From Odontesthes bonariensis (lineage: Eukaryota > Chordata > Actinopteri > Atheriniformes > Atherinopsidae): a stretch of DNA of 64,000 nucleotides. The stretch is taken from NCBI RefSeq assembly GCF_027942865.1, contig NC_134507.1:4792026-4856025 (forward strand), read 5' to 3'. The position numbers were made by a program, and so were the translations under genes. Shown one piece after another: positions 13,021-25,727 of this stretch (position 1 is its first letter; each line of letters opens with the position of its first letter). The notes under the pieces are model-generated. The model was not told the origin of the DNA and searched no databases. It saw only the letters and a program-made list of their open reading frames with translations.

Positions 13021-14095
13021 TCAGAGGAAACAAACAGCTTTTCAAAAGACGTGTACTTGGCACCCAAAGAGTTAATCAAGTTTTTTTAGACTTTCAAAAC
13101 CCAAACACGGAATAGCAGCAGAGCAAGGAATAGAATAAACGTCATTAACGTGTCCATGTAACCATCTGTCGTAGTGACGACCTAGCTTTACTCTGAGCTT
13201 CTACACCCTTTGCAAGTCATTGCTGGAGTGACATACGGAGTAGCATCAGGGTAACACAGATGTGGAAAACTTTGACACAGCAGTCACATGAGACAGTTAA
13301 TCAGTATCCCATTATATTTATGGAATTTTTGTCCCAAATGATACGGTTTCCCAAACTTTGCTGACCTGCAACCTACAATTCGGTCATTTGTAATATTCAT
13401 CGAATCCTGATTAAAATGGACAAACGTTTTTTCTTCTATTTCAATCTGACTTCTCGATGCAAAGTTTTAACGATTCGGATAACCTCGACCAAAAGTCTGG
13501 ATTTGTCGAAAATATTCCACGAATATACTCAAGTGAAGCTGCGGTGGCGGGGCTATTTCCTGTCACCTTTCTGCATCAAAGGGCTGAGATTTAGAGCGTC
13601 CTTGAAGACAAAGCTTTGACCTCGAACATTGTTCTATAACACACATGAACGCACACGGAGGCTTTTTAATCCCACGCTCACGTCAGCGACTTGCTCCATC
13701 GTGGTATAATGGCACGTATTTGCCCGTGTGCCACCATGCCGGTTACCAAAGGATTCCACAGGGGGGCGCACCAGATGACTCAGAGCGGAACAAACACGCC
13801 GACTTCCCAACACTTTTAGCGCTGCTGACGATATGACCCTACAACCGATCCGATCCGCCCTGCACAGCCCCTACTGGTCGCCAACGTCGCATCAACGACG
13901 CTCCAAACAAACGCAGGATACGTGAAGCAGCCACCATAAACACAAGCGTTCATGTATGTAATTAAAGGCAAGAATGTGTTTTTATTCACTAACTGTGCGG
14001 CTGTCATAGAATTTTTTCTATGACTCTACAGGGTATAAGATGGGGAAGGGTCAGGTCCACATGTTGCCTGCCCAACTCACCTTAAAGCAACTTTC

Positions 14096-14533
14096 AGTAA
14101 TACGGGGTTTGTTTACCATGCAATACACACCCCAAAGCTGTAGGGGGAGCTCCGTAGAAAATAAGGTGACAGTCTAGCCAGACTGTCGTAAACCCACCAG
14201 AGGCATTTACGGTTTATTTTTCAAGACACTGGCAGAGAGTTGGAGAGCCGTCGACAGCTAATGGAGAGGGGGTGTGTCTTATCAGGCTACCTGGCTCGGC
14301 TCAGAGCCCTTTACGACCTGCCGTGAAGCAGTAGTTCTCGGCTCTCGTGTGTAGCGAGACTTCCAGAGGTAAACAAAGCACGCGGCGCCACAGGCAAAGT
14401 TGCAAGCGCTGTTTCGGTCTAGGGCCACCAGATGGAGATGGAAATGTCACCGTTTTCATCAGAACAGGTCAGCCAAGCAATCTGATGATTGCCAAGCAAT
14501 TTTATGACCATGAAAAAGTTGCATTGTGCCGCT
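14096..14533. mobile_element. TTAA-flanked MITE, copy 1
   Basis: TTAA at 14092-14095 and 14534-14537. Ends related by inversion: AGCAACTTTC and, inverted, AGCGGCACAATGCAACTTTT. Shares GGGGGAGCTCC and ACTGTCGTAAA motifs with the copy at 56240-56646. TTAA duplications suggest the piggyBac or Kolobok groups. Confidence 0.65.
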
Positions 14534-14642
14534 TTAAAACGTTGAAGTGAAACATTATTTGAAAAATACACGATAGGACAGGAACACCGTGTAGCTTTTA
14601 AACTGTTTGCTTTGGCTTGAAGCTACTTCTGTAGTGCCAGTG

Positions 14643-15049
14643 CACTGGAAAAAATCCAAATCTTACCAAGTATATTTGTCTCACTGAGTATCTCATTACA
14701 CTTGATATAAGACACAACTGCCTAACAAGTACCATTTCAGCCAGATATAGGGACTTGTTTTAATACAATACATCTTGAATATCTTGTTAAGTGAAAAAGT
14801 CTTGAAAACATCTTGTTTTGAGTCATATTTCACATGAAACAAGCTTTTTTTTCATTTGAAGGGGTTTTTAAGCTAATTTCAAGATCACTTTTAACTCAAA
14901 AGTCCTAAATATCACATTTTATTTCAAGAAATCTTGACAAGCCGATTTTCACTAGTTCCATTGGCAGATTTTTTTTGCTTATTTCAAACAAAAACGTCTT
15001 GTATTTGCTGTTTTTTCACTTATTTTTGGAGGGGCATTTTTTTCCAGTG
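14643..15049. mobile_element. MITE with CACTGGAAAAAA ends
   Basis: Terminal inverted repeats CACTGGAAAAAAT and ATTTTTTTCCAGTG. The interior has inverted AT-rich arms with repeated ATCTTG/CAAGAT motifs. The form is common in fish. No convincing target duplication was seen. Confidence 0.65.
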
Positions 15050-15057
15050 TGTGAGTT

Positions 15058-16960
15058 CCACCAGATTGTTTTTGAAAAGTGAGTCAAAGACACACACACA
15101 CACACACACATCTTTGAACTCGTGGAGCTAATGTTTGTTCATTTGTCCTCATGGGTGTGTCTCAATGCAACAATAACCACGACCCCCGTATAGGTTATTG
15201 GGTCATACCCTTCAAAACGACTCATCGTGGCATCCTGTAAAGCACCTCCTCCCCAGCGAGTGGCAGAGAGGAGACATGACTGTTCCACATCCGAGCAGAC
15301 GCCATTCTCAAGTCTTTTTTAAAGGTTTTTCTGGCACCAGTGGTCTTTATTCAGCAGTGGGCTGTGTAATGACTATTGTTTAACCGTACTGCAGTGTAAA
15401 GCTTTCCATGAGCAACTTAAACTGACAGTATTTTGCTGACGAGTGGTAGCTAATGGGAGTCACAGTGAGAACAGCATGACATTCAACAAACAGCAGTCAA
15501 GGCCCACAACAGAGCAGCAGTCTACACCTCTGCCTGCTAGATCACTTAGCTCCATCCACACTGTACATTTATTGTCTGATCTGTGAGGGCTTTTAGACCA
15601 GAGTGAAAAAAAAGCTCCCTTTGCCCGTCAGTCTAACAGAGTTGGCACGGCGTCTGGCAAGCGGAGACACTGAGCAGAGGGTCAGAAGATCAGCTTCATC
15701 CAGATAGCTCTGCTTACTGTATGGGAGGCAGTAAAAAGGCGGGGGATACCTGCTCAATGTTGGAGCTGGCGAAGTGCAATGGAGTAACGCCAGTCTTACT
15801 GAGGGATTATTGTGCGGTGATGCTATCATCACAACCACTCTCCTACTATCTATTTATAGTTCACAGAGCTCTCTCTCTCTCTCCCCCTCAGTCTCTCTGT
15901 CAGATTCTCCACACTGAATGCCAAGTGCATTAAAGGGAGAAGCTCCGAGAGAAGAAGAAAAATAATAAAATGAAACCTTTAAAAGTCAGTAAGAAACGAG
16001 GCACCTGTCCAACCAACCTTCACATGTTAGAAAATTGTCATATGTGCTCGTATAAAACACACGGGTCCAGTTATCGTCTCATTGGGGGACATTACATTCC
16101 ATTTGTGTACACAGCTTGGAATTGGTGAGTAAGGCAAAGCTGAGTTTCCACTTCACGATATATTTTGACTCCATTTGACACACGACTAGAAACTGTGACA
16201 TAGTCAGGCGTTCTGTGGGCATCTGTAACATGTGGATTATTTGATCCCTGAACAAGCGAGATCGATTAGACTGGTCACGTGTGGACAAACGCACAAACAC
16301 GTGAAACTACAGAGTTTGAGTTTAGTGCAACCGTTAACAATTTGACTGTCTCAGGGTTAGGAGAGTTTGACAGAATTGACCAACAACAGGCAGGTTTAGT
16401 CTGCTTTTACATGTGCTGCAGGGTGTTGAACGTGTCATCCCAGAAGACAGAAAGAGGCAGGGAATGCCAGGCAGCTCCGAACCACGAGCTGGGAGAGGGG
16501 ACGGACAGCGGCACCTTAATCTGGATTAGCAGCTAAATTAGAAGCCTGGTTGCTTGTGTAATCCCGCCGACAAAGTTCTGCCAGCAACTGTTGCCATTTG
16601 ACAGCTGTGCGTTCATTAAGGCCATTCTGGAGTGGCCACACAGTCACGTACAGATACCTGAACAGAAATCTTTAGACAGCTGCCGGGCAAACATCTGCAC
16701 AAGGACGCAGTTATAACTGCGAATTAAAAGGCCACCACGCACTTCGGATTGGAATTAGAGTTTGCTCCAGCTGTTCCTCATTTAGAAAATAAGTCCCTCC
16801 GAAAGCTCACAACATAAATCAAAGGTCACGTGGTCGAAAGGAAAGAAAAGACGACACAGCAAAGTTGCGCTACAAAAAAAAATTGTGTACATTATTACAT
16901 TATTTTTGACTCAACTTGACCCGACTCATACGAATATAGAAATAAATGATCCTGTAGTGT
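15058..16960. other. mostly unassigned; one possible exon
   Basis: Contains a CT-rich stretch near 15870 and the candidate exon at 15750-15798. Otherwise no gene or TE recognised. Confidence 0.4.
15750..15798 (-). CDS. possible ankyrin-repeat exon, unlinked
   Basis: A 49-nt candidate between acceptor CCCTCAG and donor GAGCAG/GTATCC. It translates to KTGVTPLHFASSNIEQ, with the ankyrin core TPLHFA. No partner ankyrin exon was found in the window. It could be a piece of a larger unseen gene, a pseudogene or chance. Confidence 0.25.
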
Positions 16961-16974
16961 CAAACAAATTTAGA

Positions 16975-17350
16975 TAATATTATTTGAAAACTATAAACAA
17001 AATTGGGCAGAAGAAATTCTGTACAAACCTAAACTTAGAATGTATTGTTTGATAAAGTCTGTCTACCAACCAGAGCACTATGTCACCCTGAACCTTAGCA
17101 GAGCGCAGAGCTCTGTTTGGGCCCAGCTGAGAAGTGAAGGGGCATTTTGCCTCTGGCGGTTGAAACTGGACGTTTCCAAGCAATCCCAGAGGAGAACAGA
17201 AAGTGTCACCTGTGGGACTTAAATGAGGTGGAAAATGAGATGCATTTAGTGTTTTACTGTCCTTTTTACCATGAAGTTAGACTTAAGCTCTTCCTTAAAT
17301 TGACCTTGGAATGTCATGATTTATTTTCTATGTCCGGATGCTTGTTTGTA
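16975..17350 (+). pseudogene. LINE-type zinc-finger C-terminus remnant
   Basis: Two frames together give VSKQSQRRTE / IPEENRKCHLWDLNEVENEM then HLVFYCPFYHEVRLKLF, which looks like the CxxC...HxxxxC end of a retroelement polymerase. It is frameshifted and short. Family not identified. Confidence 0.5.
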
Positions 17351-18241
17351 GCGTAAAAGTTGGAATTTGATCACAATGTTGGCACAGGCTCACAAAGCGC
17401 GTTTGTCAGGCCCAGGTGGGGAATGCGCTGCGCATCTCTGGGCAGCGCAGCAGCCCATCTGGACACATCTGTCCGTCAGTGATCGTGCGTGCGTTTAAGA
17501 GCTTTAAGACAACTTGGTTACATAACGCAGGCGGCAGGGCGAATGTGCGCTCTCGAGTGTCAACAACAACCAGTTCATTTCAGCTCAAACACTCTCAGGT
17601 CTCATCAATATGAACGCGTTTTCAGAATAGACACACGTAAGTCTCTTGGTTTTGCTTCATGATTGCGAGCAGTAACGAATAAAAAAACACTTTTAAAAGT
17701 CACGTGCTTAATTTGATATGCGCCGACTAGACGCATGCTTTCTAAATAGAAATTCAACTTATTGAATTGACTAATGCTCCTCGTTTACAACAAGCTCCTG
17801 TGTATATTTAAAGAATTTTACTGTAATACAAGGAGTGCCATTGCTACAGTTACTATTTACTCTGTAGCTTGTCGTGTTTACATTTTGATATTCAAGCCGA
17901 TTTGAAGAGTAACATCAATACATTACAAAAAATATGTCTGTCTATTTGGCCTATTACATATCAGCTTCAAATGATGTATTATCTCCACTAAATGAGTTTG
18001 GCGGTACACCTTCGTGCGTAACCATCGTGCGTAACGGGAAATCCAAGCTGTGCTGCTCAGATTCCGTATTATTCTTATTCTTTCCTATCCATCTGATATA
18101 TCTCCTTTACATACATGAAACAACTTTCTTGAACTTGTTCAATATGTTTAAAGAAATAGATGAAAACTAACAGTCACAACCAAGAACCTCCGACCCACTG
18201 ATTCATCGCGCAGAGTTAAAGATCCAGTTTGAGACACTCAC

Positions 18242-18270
18242 CCTCTGTGGTAGACACGTCCAGCACGGTG
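18242..18270 (-). CDS. possible 29-nt exon, unlinked
   Basis: Flanked by acceptor CTACTTTAG and a consensus donor GG/GTGAGT. One frame reads TVLDVSTTEG. No gene family recognised and no neighbouring exon linked. Confidence 0.15.
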
Positions 18271-18480
18271 CTAAAGTAGAAAAATAGATGTGAAAGATAT
18301 GGCTCTTCTTCGGCTTTTGTTCAGGGAGAAAAACTCACTCCGCCGACGCCGGGACGTTGGAAGTCAAATCTAAAATGAACTATTATAGATTTACGGACAG
18401 CCTCAGTTCAACGACTCCAATGTCACAGATATTCGCGTCCAATGCGAAGTCACGTAAGAACAGCCAGTCTGGCGCTGCGT

Positions 18481-19230
18481 TTTTTTTTTGTTTTTTTTTT
18501 TAAATAAACTTTATTCATCTTCACAATATCACAGTAACAGTAGTCATGAAAGAAATAGTGTACAGTAATGAACAAAAGACATAAAATTAAAAAAGAACAT
18601 AGTTAAAAAATACAACGATAGGAAACTGTTAGAACAGAAGAGAGAAAAAAATAAAAAAATTACACAAGTAATACACGAGTTACAAAACATAAGTTATAGT
18701 CTTTCCAAATACTTATTGTTTTTATAGCCTTTTTGTTAATCGAATTCGAGATTGAGTCAAGATACAATTTTACATCTATTACGAAGAGGGCAAAAAGTGG
18801 TTTCCTGTGCATTATTTTACTTTTATGAATATGAAATTTAGCAAGCAACAATATTAGATTGATAAGGTATGTGGGAGAGGAATCTTTCGCCTTGAAATCT
18901 GTGATACCAAACAAAAAATTTGCAAAGAAAAGAAGGAAATCTGGCTGGATATAGTTGGATATCAGAGCAACAAATGTCTTTCCAGAACTTCTTCGAGCAT
19001 GTACAGTTCCAAAACAGATGAGCAGATGTTTCTGGGTAAAGCTTACAAAAAGAACAGGAAATATCAAATATCAGCTTTATATTTCTGAAGAAAGTGCTTA
19101 GTTGGATAAAATTTATGAATTAATTTAAAAGAGACTTATTTGACTTTATTAGTGAGAAAAAACTTGTGTGGGAGAGACCAATTTTTTTTCCCAATTAACA
19201 TTCTGCACAAAGGAGTTCCAATAAGATACA
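18481..19230 (-). mobile_element. 5'-truncated L1 fragment
   Basis: A T-rich tract at 18481-18503 is the poly(A) tail seen from the + strand. The minus-strand frame 19067-18660 has the fish L1 ORF2 C-terminus (AKFHIHKSKIMHRKPLFALF), parallel to GKYHIHKCKWVGRKPSFVAF in the copy at 50715-51470. Inactive. Confidence 0.75.
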
Positions 19231-19510
19231 CAAGATGGGGTTCGGCGACAGTGTTTAACTACAGGACCACAGTAACAGTGTCAGTAACAGCACAGTAACA
19301 TTTTCCTTTTGTCAAATTGTGGGTGGACGCATCGGCAGTGACAGACATGTCATGCGGTGACTAACAGCTGAGTCAGAGCACCGTGGTCCCGCCCACACCG
19401 CGGTGGCACGCAGCACTTCCACACCAACTCTGTGTGCTTTCTGAAGAGATGCAGCCCCCCCTACCCACGTACGGAAATTATTCCCCCTCACCATTAAAGA
19501 GAAGTAGGCG

Positions 19511-19575
<65 letters not shown>
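19511..19575. repeat. (GATA)n microsatellite 1
   Basis: About 16 tandem GATA units at the 3' end of a short Rex1-like piece (19577-19632, minus). Confidence 0.9.
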
Positions 19576-19576
19576 T

Positions 19577-19632
19577 GAAGTTCTCTTCCAGCCAGAGGGG
19601 AGGTGTTGTAGATGGTGATGGCTGCTGGTAGA
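19577..19632 (-). mobile_element. very short Rex1-like LINE 3' end
   Basis: The minus strand reads PAAITIYNTSPLAGREL, identical to the end of the longer element at 20121-20650. Bounded by the GATA array on its 3' side. Confidence 0.6.
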
Positions 19633-19828
19633 CATAACAAAACACACATAATTACCTCTTTTAACAACAACAGCAAACGAAATGAATCCAAAACATTTTC
19701 AATCATTTAAGACTTTAATATCTTTAATAGTAATAATCAAAACAATCAAAACCATCATTACATTAACATATTTTTATTTGGTAGTCAAGCAGCAGTTGGG
19801 TTCTCCAACTTGAATAAGACAGTTTGTT

Positions 19829-19920
<92 letters not shown>
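19829..19920. repeat. (GATA)n microsatellite 2
   Basis: About 23 GATA units followed by ACTTTATTCATCCC, the usual fish LINE 3' tail in inverse orientation. Confidence 0.9.
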
Positions 19921-20650
19921 CTTTATTCATCCCAATTTGGGAAATTGTTTTGTTGCAGCATGCAGTAAAAGATATGAAAACAATTAAAGTAAAAACAAGC
20001 AAATAGAATAGAATAAAATAAATATAAAATAGAATAAAATAGTGAATAAACATTCGCTATGTACAAATCTACAGTATGAAGAGTTTTTTTTTTTTTTTAT
20101 GTTATTGTTTTTAGGAGAGACTTCAGGCCTATGGAGCGTAAAGTTCTCTTCCAGCCAGAGGGGAGGTGTTGTAGATGGTGATGGCTGCTGGTAGGAAGGA
20201 TTTCCTGAATCGGTCCTTGTGACAGCGGAGCTGGATGAGCCGGTTGGAAAAGGAGCTCCGCTGTCCAACCAGCAGCTGGTGGAGAGGATGGGTGGGGTTA
20301 TCCATGATGGATAACAGTTTGTTCAGTGTCCTCCTCTCCACCACAGGTTCAAATGAGTCCAGTTCGCAGCCGATGACAGAACCAGCCTTCTTAATAGGTT
20401 TATTAAGCCTGCTGGTGTCACCGGCTCTGATGCTGTTCCCCCAGCAGACCACAGCGAAGAAGAGTGCACTGGCAACAATAGACTGATAGAACATCTCCAA
20501 CATCTTGCTGCACACGTTGAATTCAATGTGCAGTCTAAGGATGGTGGCATCTTTATATGTTAGCAATTTATTTCCCCAGTTGTTCTTCCACACAAAGGCA
20601 TGCTTGTTAAGATGCGACTTCTGTCCCTTTGAGTCCACTGTTGGCAATTT
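19921..20650 (-). mobile_element. Rex1-like LINE 3' fragment
   Basis: The minus-strand frame 20647-20129 encodes a reverse-transcriptase C-terminus: YQSIVASALFFAVVCWGNSI, then LNKLLSIMDNPTHPLHQLL and RCHKDRFRKSFLPAAITIYN. Its 3' end is a LINE tail running into GATA repeats. 5'-truncated. Confidence 0.7.
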
Positions 20651-20795
20651 TGGAAAATAGACAATTTAAAGGTCTAAACCCAGTTTTGATTGTTTGAATG
20701 AAATAGGGCCTGATGGTGGCGGACCATTCTTATGATAAGGCCTTGAAAACCTGCATACTTTTTTTTTTTAAATATCCACTGCCAGCGGATATTAA

Positions 20796-21272
20796 AGGGG
20801 AACTCCGGGGCATTTGAAGCGCGTTTCCGTTGCTAGAGGTTGTCAAATACTGACAGTAGGACACAGACAGGTGCAAATCTGCGCTCCCTGTGTGGAGATC
20901 GCGCTGTTCGTGCAGCATGTCATGCGAGGCTAATACGTGGTGGCTAAGGGGCAAGCGCTAACCCTTCCACGTAAAACAACAACTTGCACACTGCAGAAAC
21001 GTCACACCACTTTATAACCCATCCGACAATAAAGTCACAAGCCTTACCATCAAAACCATATGCATGGTTCTCACATTACTGGCATGGGGACGTTACAAAA
21101 CAACTTTATAAACAGCATGTCACTCACCGGCTGGTTGTAGGCTCGCGCATGTGAAAGCCCAAAAGAGTCGATGGACGATAATCCCATATACAAAACAATT
21201 ATCTTCTTTAGAAAAACTGCGTTCAAGTATTTAAAACATTAAAAAAATATTACTGGGCATGTATTGTTGATA
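20796..21272. mobile_element. half copy of the TTAA foldback element
   Basis: Starts after TTAA (20792-20795) with AGGGGAACTCCGGGGC. It matches one arm of the foldback at 41506-42426 almost to its centre, then diverges. The second arm is missing. Confidence 0.75.
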
Positions 21273-22220
21273 TGGGTAGAAATCATATTTGAAAAAAATG
21301 TGTATAAACATAACTCCACGAGGTACCTTTCTGTTGGAGACTGAAACTGCTAAAGCCCCCCGAAAATAAACACTAAATATGTAGAAAATGCAACAGTTAA
21401 ATCAAAGTTAATGGATGAGTGGGCTAAACCAAAAACTAATTTTCTGTCCATCGTTGTTTCCGTACGCTTGGGTGGTTCGTAAACGATTGTGTAAATCAAA
21501 GAATTCTATAGTCGAATGTGAGGCCATCTGTGTGAAAGTTAAACCTTGGCCAGATTTGGGTCATTGCAAGAGGACGGTGATCTCAAATGGACCTGCAAAT
21601 GGACAACAGACAAGCCAATGAAGGCAGAAATCAAGGCATTGCAAAGGTCCTGTGAAAGTTTTCTCTTGTTGACATCCCACACACTAAGATATTCCGTCTA
21701 CATTATCTGAATAAATTAGCTTTTCAGGTGAGGTGTGATTGAAGTGTGTTTATTTGTGCTTTCGTACAGTATCTCTCAGGTAGCTGATCCCTGTCCACCT
21801 TTCTCGCTGCATCGTTTAAATTCGGCCCCCCTGCCTTCTGTGATCACCTGTGCTGGCTGAGGCAACACTCTGCTGTCATCGTCCAACTCTGCAGCTGCTT
21901 CTTTTCACACCTGACAGCTCCGCCACCACCTGAAGGACTGGACAGTGCATGCTTTGGACGGATAGAATATGTTAGAAATGAGAGATTGGATAACTTCTGG
22001 TTTGCAATGGCCTCTAGTGGCAATCATTGGGAACCGCAGCACAAGCTCCCCCACACGGTCCCCTTTACTCTGCATTTTGCTTCTAGTGGATATATATGAT
22101 TAACGCATTAGTTCACATGAAGAAGTCATTGATGATCTTGATTCAATAGGACCTATCAATGAGCTGCATGTGTGTGTGTGTGTGTGTGTGTCTCTTTGCA
22201 TGAAGGAGGATCAAGGTGTT
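21273..22220. other. no gene seen
   Basis: AT-rich and unassigned, with a (TG)n run near 22168-22191. Confidence 0.45.
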
Positions 22221-22225
22221 TAGTT

Positions 22226-22450
22226 TCAAATCAAATCAAATCAAATCAAATAAAACTTTATTTATATAGCACTTTTCACACTAAAAAGCAGCACAAAGTG
22301 CTTTACATAATAAAATCAACAATCAAATCAACTCATGCTTAAAATCACACACAACATCACACCGACAACCACACTAAATCTAAAACAAACATTAAAATAA
22401 CATCAGCCATGAGGTTAAATACAACATTTATATAGTGACACCTCAAATTG
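22226..22450 (-). mobile_element. L2-type LINE tail with (AAATC)n
   Basis: (CAAAT)n at 22226-22252 is followed by AAACTTTATTTATATAGCAC and AAAGTGCTTTACA, a common fish LINE 3' tail on the minus strand. No coding part remains. Confidence 0.55.
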
Positions 22451-23550
22451 TCACAGACTGAGACTGTTAAGTTAAATTGTAAGAAGTTACAAATAGAGGA
22501 ATGCAGCCAGAAATACATAAAAAAGATTCAGCCAGACTACGACCGACAGGGTGAAGGTCACAGGTGGTAGTAAGAGATAGAAAAAAAAAAACAACTACAA
22601 GGAGACACAGAATGTACCAAAACAAGTTTAAATGCACACAAAAGAACCAAAGCAGATGTACAAATTTGAAAAGAAAAAGCAAGGAGACGCAATGAAATGA
22701 GAAGACAGAAAACAGTTACACTAAATAACCACAGACATGTAAAACGACAGCAAAAAAATACATTAAACTACAACAAAGTTGAGACTAAAGACACACAAAA
22801 TCCCTCTAGTGCAGACAGGGTGGATGGTTTTGTGTATTTTTTTTTTTCTAGGGCCCCTTTCAGTCATAAAGTTTATCAGTGGGCTGGTCTCTTCCTTCTC
22901 AGGCCGTTATTATCAGTTATTATGTGACCAGCAGCTAAGTTGGCAGGCACTGACTCAGACCTTTTAACGAGTATGCGTGAGTCCTGATTTTTGCAGCTGT
23001 TTTTGACCTTTTTGTAAGCAGCTGCAGTTTTCTGTCAGTCAGTGGGGACATCTCAGATGTTCCCCAAACTCAGAACAAAGCCGTGTGCTGAACATGTGCG
23101 AGTGTACGATGGGGGAAATCTAGACAAACATTAGAGGCATCAGGTGAGGAGTCCTACAGGTCTGCTTCTGACTAGCATCTCATTACTACTGCATATCGAC
23201 ATTCAGGTTTCTTCTGAATGTGTTTCATACTTCACATTTTCAACTAATATGAATAATATTGTTGTCATGTCGCATTTCAGTTGAACCACTTGACATATGG
23301 TGCATGTTTATGTTTGACTATGTTTGATTTGCTTTCCTCTTTTTTGTGGCCATGGGGGTATCAAATCCCACAGGAGTGTCTTTTTTTTTCCTTTTAGATT
23401 TTCAGTTTGTTTTATGTTACGCATAACACTGCTGGGTCACAACCACAGGGTTTATAGATTATTTCAATAACTGTAAATTTGATATAATGAGACAAAAAAA
23501 TAAATGAAACAAATTAGTGGCTGACAACAGACTCATTGTGTCTATTGAAT
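22451..23550. other. no gene seen
   Basis: A-rich first half, unassigned second half; no domains or TE ends recognised. Confidence 0.45.
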
Positions 23551-23558
23551 AGAATAAT

Positions 23559-24213
23559 TAGGGCTGGGCGAGTTAACTCGTTAATTATTTAACGCCGATA
23601 AATATTTTATGGCGCATTAACGCAGGTTTTATTATTTATTTTATTTTGTAAAAGTCTGTTGCTCACAGGCTTTTATTTTGTAAAAGTCTGTTGCTCACAG
23701 GCTTTTATTTTGTAAAAGTCTGCTGCTGTCTGCTGTGGAACAGGAAAAGAAAGTAATCGGCGGATCCACCAAACATGGAGAAGGGTACGGAACTTTTACT
23801 CGGCCATTTTCATTTTAAAGTTCTTCCAGACGGCGGAGTCGACAGAACCAAAGTCATCTGTAAACACTGCCAAGTTGAATTGTCTTCTCAGCGTAGTAGT
23901 TCCAGTCTAAAATATCACTTAAAGGCAAAACACACAACTGATAGCAGCAAGTCATTCAAGGAAACAGACAGTGGAGCGAGGCTTCTACATAAAAACTACA
24001 GAAAGATGCTGATGTTAAAAGTGTGTTTGCACAACAAATGTTATGGCACTTTCATTCATATGGCAGCACATTTAAAATAAAGCTAAATGCTAAAAGCTAT
24101 ACACTACTTTTGGATTCATTTTTGGATTCTGCGTACAAATGCGATTAATCGTGATTAATCAGGGAAATCATGTGATTAATTAGATTAAACATTTTAATCG
24201 TTGCCCAGCCCTA
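23559..24213 (+). mobile_element. hAT element with BED-finger frame, copy 1
   Basis: Ends TAGGGCTGGGC/GCCCAGCCCTA. 8-bp duplications AGAATAAT (23551-23558) and AGAAAAAT (24214-24221), one mismatch. A 32-bp unit (TTATTTTGTAAAAGTCTGTT core) is repeated nearly three times at 23640-23722. Encodes the 101-aa frame at 23775-24080. Confidence 0.88.
23775..24080 (+). CDS. stand-alone BED zinc finger protein of a hAT element
   Basis: 101 aa. A C-x2-C-x15-H-x4-H finger uses C29, C32, H48, H53 (context [24 protein letters not shown]), the DNA-binding BED domain of hAT transposases. No catalytic or dimerisation domain follows. The same frame is open in two more copies in this window. It may be only the first exon of an ancestral transposase; the products' fate is unknown. 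Confidence 0.6.
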   Translation: MEKGTELLLGHFHFKVLPDGGVDRTKVICKHCQVELSSQRSSSSLKYHLKAKHTTDSSKSFKETDSGARLLHKNYRKMLMLKVCLHNKCYGTFIHMAAHLK

Positions 24214-24224
24214 AGAAAAATACT

Positions 24225-24580
24225 TTATTCATCCCCCGTGGCGGAAATTCAAATTGTCATGTCGCTCAATTAAAATATTTACAATGATTGTATATTAGAA
24301 CAACAACAATAATAAATAAATGTGAGAAGAACATGTCAGCAGTCACTGTTACAAATCCTTCTGGCTGTGGGGACAAAGGACCTCCTGAACCTCTCAGTCC
24401 TCTGTCTTGCCAGGATGCTGTGGAGGCGGTGTTTATTGCTCACTATCAAAGCATATAACTTCCTCCTCGTCTGTGTGACGTACAGAAAAGCAGACATCAA
24501 AGCAGTAACATGGCAGGTGTATACTGATGTAGGAGCGGACCTGCTCTTTAAGTGAAACTGGTGTTTAGAAAAATGAATCC
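24225..24580 (-). mobile_element. LINE 3' fragment
   Basis: ACTTTATTCATCCCCCGTGG is a LINE tail on the minus strand, directly after the hAT. The minus strand then reads LARQRTERFRRSFVPTA, a fish LINE reverse-transcriptase end. Confidence 0.6.
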
Positions 24581-24589
24581 AGGTGAGGT

Positions 24590-25717
24590 GAATATAACAC
24601 TCTGGTAGAGATCTATCGTTTTTTCTTGCTATTACTCTTTTCTAATCTCACAAGTCCTGTCCTGCTGCACCCTCGGGTAATGGATGACAGAGCAAAGACA
24701 CTCTGAGGGACCTGACCTGAACATTTAGTCTGAGAGCCCGGGAGAGCTTTTCCATTTTATCCGTCAGTGATCTCACAAGCCCCCTGATGATTAAGCGAAG
24801 TAATAGTTCAAACTTCTTCCTCCTTCATCTCCGTTTTGCTCGTGCCCTACATCTGTGTCATCTCCTCTCCATCTCATCTGCATTCGGGGTGTTATTCCTC
24901 TTAACTCTTAATCCGCCGCTCCAACGCATAAACATGTTACAAGAGTTGAAAAATTATCATCAGAAATCATTCCAGTTGCACAGCATCCAAGCCAGTGTGG
25001 AAAAGATTTTTAGAAAAATCTATATTTTCATACACAAAAGCTCAGCAGAAAATCTCAAACGTGTACAAAGAAAGACACAGTTTGCCCACAGCTACTGCAA
25101 GATGCCACCTCCAATGTTGCACCATTCTAGAATTCAATGTATTTAGAATTTTATGTAAATTATTTATTTATACAGCCCTTTACAAACAATCATTACGATG
25201 TACCAAAGGTAATAAATAAAGAGAAGAATAAGTAAAAACAAAAAACAACAATAAAAGAACAGTGAAAGCAATAAGATAAAATAAGATAAAAGTGTCATCG
25301 TACTACTGGGTATTAAAAGCAATCCTAAATAGGTAGGTTTTTAGCCTAGATTGTGTTGCTGTGTTGATGTGTCTGCTGCTACAAACTCAGATCAAGTAGC
25401 TTCATTTTTCCCCCAACACACCCACAAACAAACCAGAGTTGGTGAAGTGATCCATGTTCTCCATGACCCAACGTGATTGTGCTTGATTTACCAAACACAA
25501 GTTTATTCTGCAATATGCAGCTCAGGAGAACAATACAACTTCACATAACAACTTTCAAAGAGCAAAGTTTTGATTCAGGGCTTCTCCAACAGATAGCTCT
25601 GAGGTCAGGTATGACTGGAATGAATGAGCCAGCAGGTTGGCAGAGCAGTCGCACAGTTTCTACTGCATTGTGACTGCGAAGCTGCGAATTCAGAACTGAA
25701 AAATTGATCTAAAATCC
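24590..25717. other. no gene seen; possible LINE tail near 25150
   Basis: 25150-25300 has TTATTTATACAGCCCTTTAC and A-rich sequence like a decayed LINE tail. The rest is unassigned. Confidence 0.4.
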
Positions 25718-25727
25718 AGAGGAATGA

